From the NCBI GenBank assembly GCA_021776235.1, contig JAJFGG010000161.1:124001-188000 (forward strand): a DNA stretch of 64,000 nucleotides, in the 5' to 3' direction. The DNA is from Alphaproteobacteria bacterium. Lineage in GTDB: Bacteria > Pseudomonadota > Alphaproteobacteria > GCA-2731375. Below the pieces are notes generated by a model. The model was given only the letters and a program-made list of their open reading frames with translations, was not told the DNA's origin and made no database searches. A program made the position numbers and the translations under genes. The first letter of the stretch is position 1; the number at the start of each line of letters is the position of its first letter. Below are positions 29,964 through 42,829 of the stretch, piece by piece.

Positions 29964-30563
29964 TTAGAATATGTGAAAGCTGTTGCCGACCACGCCGATG
30001 GGCCAGCGGCCGGATTCGAACAAACGGTATTTCAGGGCGAAGGCATGATGTTCGTCGTCGTCGTTTTCTGCCGCCAGCAACAGGCCCGCCTGATAGATTC
30101 CCTGGGCCGCCCCGCCGGCGGCGGCACGGATCAATTCCTCGTCCTCAATGCCGGCGGCCTCGGCCGCCAGTTCCGCCGATTCCAGCACCGCCTCGATGGC
30201 CTGGTTCTGCAGGTGCGTCAACGCCAGCATGACGGTATCCTCGTCGGCCCGCATGCAGGCTTCCGCCACCAGGGCGACGCGGGCCTGTTCTTCCGCCTCC
30301 CACCAATCGGTGTTCCATTCCGGGTTGGCGGCGGCATCCGCCGCCCCCTCCCAATCCGTGATCAGGGCGATGCGGGCCTCGGGGAAGCCGAGAGCGAGCA
30401 AATAATCTTCGGCCAAAAGTTCTTCCCGGCCATCCAATTCCAGGCCCAGACCGCCAAACCAGGGCACACCGCCCAGCATCCGGACAAATTGAGAGACGGC
30501 CATCAAACCGGGAAAATCGGCCAGTTCCGCCTCGTCAAGGAATTCAAATTCGTTCCCGGCCAT
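29964..30563 (-). CDS. Uncharacterised acidic protein in the gentisate-type operon
   Basis: 199 aa ORF collinear between gentisate dioxygenase and FAH hydrolase genes; no motif recognised. Confidence 0.7.
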   Translation of the reverse strand: MAGNEFEFLDEAELADFPGLMAVSQFVRMLGGVPWFGGLGLELDGREELLAEDYLLALGFPEARIALITDWEGAADAAANPEWNTDWWEAEEQARVALVAEACMRADEDTVMLALTHLQNQAIEAVLESAELAAEAAGIEDEELIRAAAGGAAQGIYQAGLLLAAENDDDEHHAFALKYRLFESGRWPIGVVGNSFHIF

Positions 30564-30575
30564 GGTTGCCAGGCC

Positions 30576-31619
30576 TTAATGATTGCCGCGGTCTTGCCGC
30601 CATAGACCCAGTTTTTCCTGGATCGGGCGGTCCGAGAAACTAAACAGCACCGCGTCATTTTCCACTTCATGATGATGCCGGCACCAGCTTGGGATGACAA
30701 ATATGTCCCGCGGTCCCCATGACAGTTCCTGATCGCCGGCAAATGTTTTGCCCGTGCCTTCCACCACGCTATAGACGGTACCATCGGTGGCGCGATAGGG
30801 CGCGGTGGACATGCTGGCCGGTATCAATTGCATGAAGGTCCCCATGGTCGGCATGGCATAGTCGCCCGTGGCCGGATTGACATAGCGCATTTTTAAGCCG
30901 TGGCAGGGATCCCATTCCTCGGCCTTGCGCATCTGTTCCAAGGCTTCCCGGGTGCGCTCATAGGGATAGTTGAAAACCGGCGAGGCCGGCGAAATGCTTT
31001 CATAGCCCATGGGCAACAGGCCCATGCCATAGCGGGCCTGGGAATCGCCGGGCGGCCGCGACAGAGGCTGGCTGTCCTGGTCCAGATCCTCGGCAAAGCT
31101 GGTGTCGAAAAAATTGACGATAGGAATATCCAGGCCGTCCAGCCAGACCATGGGTTCCTCGGTTTCGTTGCCGTGATCATGCCAGGCCCAGGACGGCGTA
31201 ATGACGAAATCACCTGGCTGCATAATGGTTTTCTCGCCTTCCACTGCCGTATAGGCGCCCTGGCCCTCGACAATGAAGCGCAAGGCGGACTGACTATGGC
31301 GATGGGCGGGGGCGACTTCGCCTGGCAGGATCAATTGCAGGCCCGCGTACAGGGTATTGGTAATCTTGGATTGGCCCTGAAGATTTGGGTTTTCCAGGAT
31401 CAGGACCCGGCGCACCGCTTCCTTGGCCGTGATCAGTCCGCCGGATTCCAGGATAAAGGCGCGAATATCTTCATAGTGCCAGACCGCCGCCGCCGCCTGG
31501 GTTTTCGGCTGTGGTGTTACCAGATCAGCGAACACCTCCCACAAAGGGGTTAGATGGGCCGGGGCAATTCGGTCGTAATAGGATTGCCGGCGCTCCTTTG
31601 TCTGATCCTGACCGCTCAT
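30576..31619 (-). CDS. Gentisate 1,2-dioxygenase (bicupin)
   Basis: Start ATG 31619 (MSGQDQTKERRQSYYDRIAPAHLTPLWEVFADLV); LPGEVAPAHRHSQSALRFIVEG, PGDFVITPSWAWHDHGN, FVIPSWCRHHHEVENDAVLFSFSDRP. Confidence 0.92.
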   Translation of the reverse strand: MSGQDQTKERRQSYYDRIAPAHLTPLWEVFADLVTPQPKTQAAAAVWHYEDIRAFILESGGLITAKEAVRRVLILENPNLQGQSKITNTLYAGLQLILPGEVAPAHRHSQSALRFIVEGQGAYTAVEGEKTIMQPGDFVITPSWAWHDHGNETEEPMVWLDGLDIPIVNFFDTSFAEDLDQDSQPLSRPPGDSQARYGMGLLPMGYESISPASPVFNYPYERTREALEQMRKAEEWDPCHGLKMRYVNPATGDYAMPTMGTFMQLIPASMSTAPYRATDGTVYSVVEGTGKTFAGDQELSWGPRDIFVIPSWCRHHHEVENDAVLFSFSDRPIQEKLGLWRQDRGNH

Positions 31620-31650
31620 GCTGCCTCTACTATCGTTCCTGGGCCCCTGT

Positions 31651-32688
31651 TCATTTTTGGGCCGCCAATTCGTGGACGGTATAGAAAGGATCGGCGTGCA
31701 AATCCTCCGGACGGCCGTCCAGGCGCTCTGCCAGGGCGCGGACCGCATCGACCATTGGCGGCGGGCCGGCGGTATAGATCTTGCAGCCATCCATGCTCGT
31801 GAAGTCCTCCCCGATGGCGTCGGCCAGCATACCCGTGCGCCGCGTGGTGGGGCCTGTCTCTTCCGACAGGACAGGAATGAAACTGAAATTTGCGTGCCTG
31901 GCCGCCAATCCTTCGAAATGATCTACCAGGTACAAGTCCCGTTCTGCCCGGACGCCGAAGTATAGCGTAATCGGCTGCGCCATGCCCTTTGCCAGAGCGG
32001 TTTCGACGATCGATTTTATGGGCGCCAGACCGGAACCGCCGGCCACCGCCAGGATCGGACCGGTGTGCAATTCGCGCAGAAAGGCCAGGCCCATGGGCCC
32101 GGACAGGGCGACGGTAGCGCCGACCTGGACATTGTTTTGCGCGAACTGACTGACCTGGCCGTCCTCTATGGCGCGGATATGAAATTCCAGGATGCCGCCA
32201 TAAGGCTCGCTGGCCATGGAAAAATCCCTGGGCGGCTGTTTGGGGAGTCTCAGGGAGGCATATTGCCCGGCTGAAAATGCCAGTGTGCCGCCGTCAGGCA
32301 CCTGCAATCGCAGGATGACAATATCGTGGGTTGCCCGCTCGACCGCAACCACCGTGCAATCCAGCATCTGCGTGGCGTGTTGAACCGTCTCCTCAAGATC
32401 CAACCAGGCCACATCGCAATCGGCCACCGGTACGGAACTACAGGCCAGAATCTGCCCCTGGGCGCGTTCGTCATCGGTCAGGGCATATTCGGAATAATCC
32501 GACATCTCCACCTCGCCGGCCAGCAAACGGGATTTGCAGGCCCCGCAATTGCCTGATTGACAGCCGAACGGATAGTCGATGCCGGCCGACAGGGCGGCTT
32601 CCAGGATCGTTTCATCGTCACCCACTTCAACGGTTTTGTCCGTGCCGCGTATCTTTACCTGGTAGCCCACTGTCTTTCCGTCCCCCAT
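31651..32688 (-). CDS. 2Fe-2S ferredoxin / FAD-NAD(P) oxidoreductase (oxygenase reductase component)
   Basis: 345 aa; FGCQSGNCGACKSRLLAGEV plant-type 2Fe-2S motif; RLPKQPPRDFSMAS FAD site; AVAGGSGLAPIKSIV; IYTAGPPPMVDAV. Confidence 0.93.
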   Translation of the reverse strand: MGDGKTVGYQVKIRGTDKTVEVGDDETILEAALSAGIDYPFGCQSGNCGACKSRLLAGEVEMSDYSEYALTDDERAQGQILACSSVPVADCDVAWLDLEETVQHATQMLDCTVVAVERATHDIVILRLQVPDGGTLAFSAGQYASLRLPKQPPRDFSMASEPYGGILEFHIRAIEDGQVSQFAQNNVQVGATVALSGPMGLAFLRELHTGPILAVAGGSGLAPIKSIVETALAKGMAQPITLYFGVRAERDLYLVDHFEGLAARHANFSFIPVLSEETGPTTRRTGMLADAIGEDFTSMDGCKIYTAGPPPMVDAVRALAERLDGRPEDLHADPFYTVHELAAQK

Positions 32689-32740
32689 AGATCACTCTAC
32701 AAAAATCAATCAAAAGCGCCTGTGTTCTATATAGTCCGAA

Positions 32741-32756
32741 TGTGCACCGGTGCACA
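32741..32756. promoter_or_regulatory. Perfect 16-bp palindrome, candidate MarR-family operator
   Basis: TGTGCACCGGTGCACA is its own reverse complement and lies in the 113-bp divergent region between the reductase and marR-like genes. Confidence 0.65.
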
Positions 32757-32801
32757 AATTCGCTTTCTCCTGTCGTCGAAGTGTCCTAGCCTCGCCACCC
32801 C

Positions 32802-33263
32802 ATGAGCAATGCAAAATCCAGCCCCAATCCGGCCGATGGCGCCTATGACTATGATCTGCTGCCGGCGTTGATTGGTTATAATTTGCGCCGGGCGCAGACT
32901 GCAGTGTTCCAGGATTTTTCCCACAGCCTGAAGGATTGCAATATTACGCCGGGACAGTTTGGCGTGCTAATCCTGATCCAGGCGAATTCGGGATTGAACC
33001 AGACACGTCTGGGCAATGCGTTGGGTATTGACCGCTCCACGGTGGTGGCGGTGATCGACCGCCTGGAAGAGCGCGGCCTGGTGGAGCGGGCGCCGGCGCC
33101 GAGCGACCGGCGCTCCTATGCCCTGCGGCTGTCGGATCAGGGCGGGTCGCTTTTGCGCCGTGCCCGGGCCCTGGTCGAGGAGCATGAAAGACGTATTGCC
33201 CACGACTTGAACCCGGTGGAACAAAAGCAGCTGAAAGCCCTGTTATCCCGGCTTAGCCGCTAG
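32802..33263 (+). CDS. MarR-family transcriptional regulator
   Basis: 153 aa; LTPGQFGVLILIQ-type helix, LNQTRLGNALGIDRSTVVAVIDRLEERGLVERAPAPSDRRSYALRLSDQG. Confidence 0.93.
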   Translation: MSNAKSSPNPADGAYDYDLLPALIGYNLRRAQTAVFQDFSHSLKDCNITPGQFGVLILIQANSGLNQTRLGNALGIDRSTVVAVIDRLEERGLVERAPAPSDRRSYALRLSDQGGSLLRRARALVEEHERRIAHDLNPVEQKQLKALLSRLSR

Positions 33264-33388
33264 TGTCCTGGAATTTGATGATCAGCAGCAGAAAATTTGC
33301 TTATGGGAAATAATGCCCGCGTCGAATTCGTTTTCCGTGCATCCGTAGTCCTGCCAACGGCGGCACCTTGAGCCGGCGGGACGCTTTG

Positions 33389-34297
33389 ATGGAAAAGCAC
33401 GCAACGCAGGTATCGCCCCAACTTGGCTATACCTTGCTGGTCACCACCTGGCTGTGTTGGGGCTTTAGCTATCCGGCGACCGCATTTGTGTTGCAAACCA
33501 TGGACGTCTGGAGCAGCCGGCTGCTGGTGATGACGGCCGCGGCTGTTGTGCTTCTGGTATTGGGCCGGCTGCAGGGTGCTTCGCTTTCCGTGCCGCGCAG
33601 CCATTGGCCTGACTTGATCATTGCGGCGCTTTGCAACATGGCTGTATTCCAGATCTGCATGACTTTCGGCGTGCAGTTAATGAGCCCCGGCCGCACCTCG
33701 GTAATTGTCTATACGATGCCCCTATGGGCCAGCATCTTCGCTGTTCTTATCCTCGGCGAACGACTGACCTGGCCCCGGGTCGTGGCCATGGCCCTTGGCC
33801 TCGTGGGGCTGGGGGTTCTGGTTGGGCAGGATCTGTCGCATTTGCGGAACGCACCTTTGGGGGCGGGATTGACGCTGCTTTCCGCTGTTTCCTTTGGCCT
33901 CGGCACAGTCTGGATGAAGCGGCGTCAATGGCGAAATGACCCAACGATACTCGCGGGCTGGCAACTGCTGATCGCGATCGTGCCAGTCTCCCTGATCTGG
34001 GCCTTTAGCGATGCCAGATTATCATTGCCGGCGATTACCATGGACAGTTGGCTGGCTATCGCCTATCTGATTTTTATTGCCAACGCTCTTGCCTATTTTT
34101 CCTGGTTCCGGGTGGTTGCCGCGTTTCCGGCTACAGTATCTGGTATCGGCGCCATGGCGGTCCCGGTCGTCGGCGTTCTGGGCAGTGCCTGGCTATTGGA
34201 CGAGAAAATTGGCTGGCACGAATGGATTGCCCTCGGCCTGATTATTGGTGCCCTTGCGGTCAATCTTGCCTCGTCGCTGCGAAGACGTCCGGCCTGA
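33389..34297 (+). CDS. DMT-superfamily (EamA) transporter
   Basis: ATG 33389; about 10 hydrophobic segments, PLWASIFAVLILGERLTWPR, VPVVGVLGSAWLLDEKIGWHEW. Confidence 0.9.
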   Translation: MEKHATQVSPQLGYTLLVTTWLCWGFSYPATAFVLQTMDVWSSRLLVMTAAAVVLLVLGRLQGASLSVPRSHWPDLIIAALCNMAVFQICMTFGVQLMSPGRTSVIVYTMPLWASIFAVLILGERLTWPRVVAMALGLVGLGVLVGQDLSHLRNAPLGAGLTLLSAVSFGLGTVWMKRRQWRNDPTILAGWQLLIAIVPVSLIWAFSDARLSLPAITMDSWLAIAYLIFIANALAYFSWFRVVAAFPATVSGIGAMAVPVVGVLGSAWLLDEKIGWHEWIALGLIIGALAVNLASSLRRRPA

Positions 34298-34356
34298 TCC
34301 AAAGCGGTGCAATCCAACAAAGCGCGCTATGGGCGCTGGTTGGCTTTGGCCGTCCG

Positions 34357-34896
34357 TCAATTGGTCGTCTGCGGCGGCGCGCTGTTGCCTGGGCCCAGAT
34401 TGAGCTGCATCATAACGGAATCCAGCCAGCGCTCGGCTTTCCAGCCGATGCCTTCAAGCAGGCCGACCTGGCGAAAACCCATCTTTTCATGAAATCGGAT
34501 CGAGGCGTGGTTGCCGCTGTCGCCGATTACAGCGATCATCTGGCGATAGCCGCGGTCCGTGCATTCATCGATGACCCGCTGTAACAGCGGCCGGGCAATA
34601 CTTTTCCCCTGCTGTTCCGAGCGCAGGTAGATTGTATTCTCCACCGTGAAACGATAGGCCGGGCGCAAGCGATAGGGCCCGGCATGGGCATAACCGGCCA
34701 ACTGTCCGTCCAACATGGCAACCACGTAAGGGTATCCGCCTTCCAGAGTGTGATTGCGGCGGGCCGTCAACTCCGCCACGTCTGGCGGCGTCAGTTCCCA
34801 GGAAGCCAAACCGTGCATAACATGGTGGGCATAAATAAGCTGGATTGCCGTCATGTCCATATCGGCGACGGGGCGAATTTCCAGGCTGCCCGTCAA
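34357..34896 (-). CDS. GNAT acetyltransferase (phosphinothricin acetyltransferase-like)
   Basis: IRPVADMDMTAIQLIYAHHVMHGLASWELTPPDVAEL...YAHAGPYRLRPAYRFTVENTIYLRSEQQGKSIARPLLQRVIDECTDRGYRQMIAVIGDSGNHASIRFHEKMGF. TTG start at 34896 overlapping the upstream stop is inferred. Confidence 0.85.
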   Translation of the reverse strand: MTGSLEIRPVADMDMTAIQLIYAHHVMHGLASWELTPPDVAELTARRNHTLEGGYPYVVAMLDGQLAGYAHAGPYRLRPAYRFTVENTIYLRSEQQGKSIARPLLQRVIDECTDRGYRQMIAVIGDSGNHASIRFHEKMGFRQVGLLEGIGWKAERWLDSVMMQLNLGPGNSAPPQTTN

Positions 34897-35732
34897 GCCA
34901 CCCTGCCCATGCCAGCCGCCTTCATGCGTTTTCCGGCATGGGTGGCCACCGCATCGCCAAAGGCGGAGAACAGAGCCCGGTACAGAGCATGTTCCGAAGT
35001 GCGGTATTCGGCATGCCATTGCACCCCGACGGCAAAGGTGGACGAATCGGCCACACGCACCGCCTCAATGGTGCCATCATCGGCTACCGCCTCAATCACC
35101 AAGGGCGCGGCCAGACGGTCAATGCCTTGGGCGTGCAGGGTATTGACCATCACCTGCCTGGCTCCGTTGGCCAGGTCCTGCAGAATACCACCCGGCGTCA
35201 AGGTGATGCGTTGGCGGGCCCCGAGTTGTACCGAGATGGGCTTTTCCCGCGGCCGGCGGTGATCGAAATGACCGGGCAGTTCATGCATATACTGATGCAG
35301 GCTGCCGCCCAAGGCGACGTTCATTTCCTGAATGCCGCGGCAAACGCCGAACAGGGGCACGTTGCGTTCCACACAGGCGCACACCAGTTCCAGCGCGATA
35401 CCATCGCGGCGGGCATCCAGCAATGATTGATCCCGGGCTTCGCCACCATCGTAGTAACGCGGGTTCACATTCGAGGCGCCCCCGGTCAGGATGACGCCGT
35501 CGATATTATCCAGCAAGGTGTCAAGATCCGCGCCGCTACCCAATGCCGGCAGCATCAGGGGCAGGGCATCGCAAACATCCTGCACGGCAACTACAAAACG
35601 ATCGCCGACCCGGTGGCTGGCATGGTGTTCATCATCATTGAAATTGCTCAGAATGACAACGATACCTCTGGGCGCCTCGGCACCACGGCCCGGCGAATTG
35701 CGGTTGGCGGCGCTTGTTTGTTTGTTTTTCAT
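34893..35732 (-). CDS. Class I glutamine amidotransferase-like gamma-glutamyl-gamma-aminobutyrate hydrolase (peptidase C26)
   Basis: 279 aa; GVILTGGASNVNPRYY, VPLFGVCRGIQEMNVALGGSLHQ, FAVGVQWHAEY. Confidence 0.92.
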   Translation of the reverse strand: MKNKQTSAANRNSPGRGAEAPRGIVVILSNFNDDEHHASHRVGDRFVVAVQDVCDALPLMLPALGSGADLDTLLDNIDGVILTGGASNVNPRYYDGGEARDQSLLDARRDGIALELVCACVERNVPLFGVCRGIQEMNVALGGSLHQYMHELPGHFDHRRPREKPISVQLGARQRITLTPGGILQDLANGARQVMVNTLHAQGIDRLAAPLVIEAVADDGTIEAVRVADSSTFAVGVQWHAEYRTSEHALYRALFSAFGDAVATHAGKRMKAAGMGRVA

Positions 35733-35899
35733 ACCCTTTCGCTATCACGGCAGGGCCACATCGGCAAGGCTGCGCCGTTCGGTACATCGCCGCGCGGCTG
35801 CCATTCTCTCCCACCGACGGCACGAAAAAACTCGGTGGCCGCACGCCACCGGGTCCAAATTTGGTTGTTAACAGCAGTCCAACGAGCCTGCGTAGAGGT

Positions 35900-36286
35900 T
35901 TAGGCGACTTCCGCTTCCGGCTTGGCGATACTTTTGACGAGGCCTGAAACCGCCGCCCGGATCGAGGGATTCTCGATTGCCCCGAAATTGCGCACCAATT
36001 CGATGGTCGATCGATTTTTGCCGCCGTGGCCAAGAGGCTCAGCCTCGGTCGTCTCGCTCAGCCCATCAAAGAAAAAGCTGACCTCGGACTGCAAAAATTT
36101 GGAGATTTCATACAACCTGCCCGCACTGACCCGATTGGCACCCGTCTCGTATTTTTGGACCTGTTGGTAGGAGATATTCAGCGCGGTAGCCAGATGTTCC
36201 TGGGTTAATCCCAAACCGGTGCGCCGATCACGAATACGGCCACCGACATGGGCATCAACACGTTTCGCAAGTATACCCATAATCAC
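35900..36286 (-). CDS. XRE-family helix-turn-helix transcriptional regulator
   Basis: 128 aa; RIRDRRTGLGLTQEHLATALNISYQQVQKYETGANRVSAGRLYEISKFL. Confidence 0.92.
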   Translation of the reverse strand: MIMGILAKRVDAHVGGRIRDRRTGLGLTQEHLATALNISYQQVQKYETGANRVSAGRLYEISKFLQSEVSFFFDGLSETTEAEPLGHGGKNRSTIELVRNFGAIENPSIRAAVSGLVKSIAKPEAEVA

Positions 36287-36676
36287 CTCGATATTTTCTG
36301 GCAGGGCTCGTCATATGCTCACGTACCCCTGCCGATTGAATTCCAGTTTGCTAATCTTATTCTAGCCCCTCTTAACCACATAGGTAATGAATTAACGCTA
36401 CCTCGCCTCTTTGCCACCGTTCAACATCGATACTCCGTGTTACATTTCTCCCGAATGGGGGGTGATTTTTCAACGTGTAGCTGTTTTTTAAAGATCAGCG
36501 GTTGCATTAGGATCATGCCTTATGACATCTGAGAAAGATAGGGCAAAGTGATGGCATTGACACCGCAAGTGGAATTTTTTTTCGAATTTTGAGATTTGGC
36601 GAGCCGACTTGGATTTGGAACGTGTTATAAATATCGAAGAAAAAGTGAGCCACGAATTTTGCAGCCAGCTTCGCAT

Positions 36677-37525
36677 ATGCCCAATAGATTCAGACCCGGG
36701 ACGACAGTCGATCGACTGCGTCGATGCGCCGTCGCACTGCTGGTTTCTGCTGTGACGGCGGTCTTGACAGCGGCCTGTAGCAGCGATGAAGAGGTCTATG
36801 TGGAACGCCCTGTCGAGACCATCTACAATCAGGCCATGGACAAGTTACTCGCTGGGGACTCCGAACCGGCGGCGAAGGATTTTGACGAGGTGGAGCGTCA
36901 ACACCCGTATTCGGTCTGGGCCCGTAAATCGCAGTTGATGGCGGCCTATTCGCAATATCTGGTTAATAATTACGATGAAGCGATACTCACCGCCCGGCGA
37001 TTTTTGCAATTGCATCCGGGCAACCGTGATGCGCCTTATGCCTACTATCTGATCGCAATCAGTTACTACGAACAGATTGCCGATATTGGCCGGGATCAAA
37101 AGATTACAGAACTGGCCCTGAATGCCCTGAGCGAGGTTGTTGGCCGTTATCCCAGCAGCGAATATGCCCGCGATGCCCGGCTGAAGATCGATTTGGCCAG
37201 TGACCACCTGGCTGGTAAGGAAATGGAAATCGGGCGCTATTACCTGCAGCGGGGCCATTATGGCGCCGCGATCAACCGCTTTCGACACGTTATCAAGTTT
37301 TATCAGACCACCTCGCATGTACCCGAAGCCCTGCACCGCCTGACAGAAGCCTATTTATCCTTGGGCATCCAGGACGAAGCGAAGAATTCGGCTGCCATGC
37401 TGGGCTATAACTACCCGGGCAGCGAATGGTACCTGGATAGTTATGCATTGTTGACCGGCGAAGATCAGCGGATCGGCCAAGAGGATCAAAGCTGGTATAG
37501 CGAAATGTGGGACTCCGTGTTTTAG
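36677..37525 (+). CDS. bamD: Outer membrane protein assembly factor BamD (lipoprotein)
   Basis: Start ATG 36677; lipobox LTAAC; ERPVETIYNQAMDKLLAGDSEPAAKDFDEVERQHPYSVWARKSQLMAAYS; followed by recN. Confidence 0.95.
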   Translation: MPNRFRPGTTVDRLRRCAVALLVSAVTAVLTAACSSDEEVYVERPVETIYNQAMDKLLAGDSEPAAKDFDEVERQHPYSVWARKSQLMAAYSQYLVNNYDEAILTARRFLQLHPGNRDAPYAYYLIAISYYEQIADIGRDQKITELALNALSEVVGRYPSSEYARDARLKIDLASDHLAGKEMEIGRYYLQRGHYGAAINRFRHVIKFYQTTSHVPEALHRLTEAYLSLGIQDEAKNSAAMLGYNYPGSEWYLDSYALLTGEDQRIGQEDQSWYSEMWDSVF

Positions 37526-37534
37526 AGCGTTTGC

Positions 37535-42044
<4,510 letters not shown>

Positions 42045-42050
42045 ACTTCC

Positions 42051-42356
42051 ATGGCGCCACGAAACCACGCTTGTATCGTGGGCATAGCCGATACCTCGTT
42101 GGAGAATGGTCGGTTGCCCGGTGGTGCCACGGTCATACAAATACAGGCCCGCGCGGCGCGTGACGCCCTGGCCCTCGGGGATGAAGCGCCCTATGCCATC
42201 GCCATTGTCGAATTGGCCGAAGGGCCCAGGATGATGAGCAACATTGTTACCGACGATCTCAGCCGTATCGCTGTGGATGGGGCGGTAAGGGTCGCCTTTG
42301 ATGCGGTAACCGAAGATATCACATTGCCGAAATTCAGAATGGTGGAGGTATCATGA
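42051..42356 (+). pseudogene. In-frame deletion remnant: thiolase-like N-terminus fused to DUF35 (OB-fold) C-terminus
   Basis: 101 aa: MAPRNHACIVGIADTSLENGRLPGGATVIQIQARAARDALA (thiolase/SCP-x N-terminal pattern) joined to APYAIAIVELAEGPRMMSNIVTDDLSRIAVDGAVRVAFDAVTEDITLPKFRMVE (DUF35 C-terminal pattern). Confidence 0.65.
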
Positions 42357-42805
42357 CCACGGCTGTTACACCTAATGCAACGCACCATGACGGTCTGGGA
42401 CCAATGGACTCGCGCTTCGTTGAAACCCACGCAATGCCCTGGGAGAAAACCCGATACCCCGGCGTCGAGGCAAAAACCTTGTTGGTGGACCGGCGCACAG
42501 GTCTGCTGACTGTTTTATTGAAAATGGCGCCGGGCGCTGTACTACCAGATCATGAGCATGTGCAGATCGAACAGACCTTCGTCATTGAAGGCGCGCTGGT
42601 CTGCGGCGAAGGAACCTGCAGTGCCGGCAACTTCGTCTGGCGCCCCGCCGGCAGCCGCCATCAGGCGGGGACGCCGAACGGCGGCCTGATGCTGGCGGTC
42701 TTTCAATTGCCAAACAAGTTTTTCGAAGCGGACGGCCGCGCAACAGACATGCTGGCGCAGGATTGGTCCGAATTCTGGGGCGGGGCAACGGCCAACGCGC
42801 TTTAA
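42353..42805 (+). CDS. Cupin-domain (ChrR-like) protein
   Basis: 150 aa; LKMAPGAVLPDHEHVQIEQTFVIEGALVCGEGTCSAGNFVWRPAGSRHQAGTPNGG. Confidence 0.85.
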   Translation: MTTAVTPNATHHDGLGPMDSRFVETHAMPWEKTRYPGVEAKTLLVDRRTGLLTVLLKMAPGAVLPDHEHVQIEQTFVIEGALVCGEGTCSAGNFVWRPAGSRHQAGTPNGGLMLAVFQLPNKFFEADGRATDMLAQDWSEFWGGATANAL

Positions 42806-42829
42806 GCGCTGCCAAAGGGCTAACCCAGG

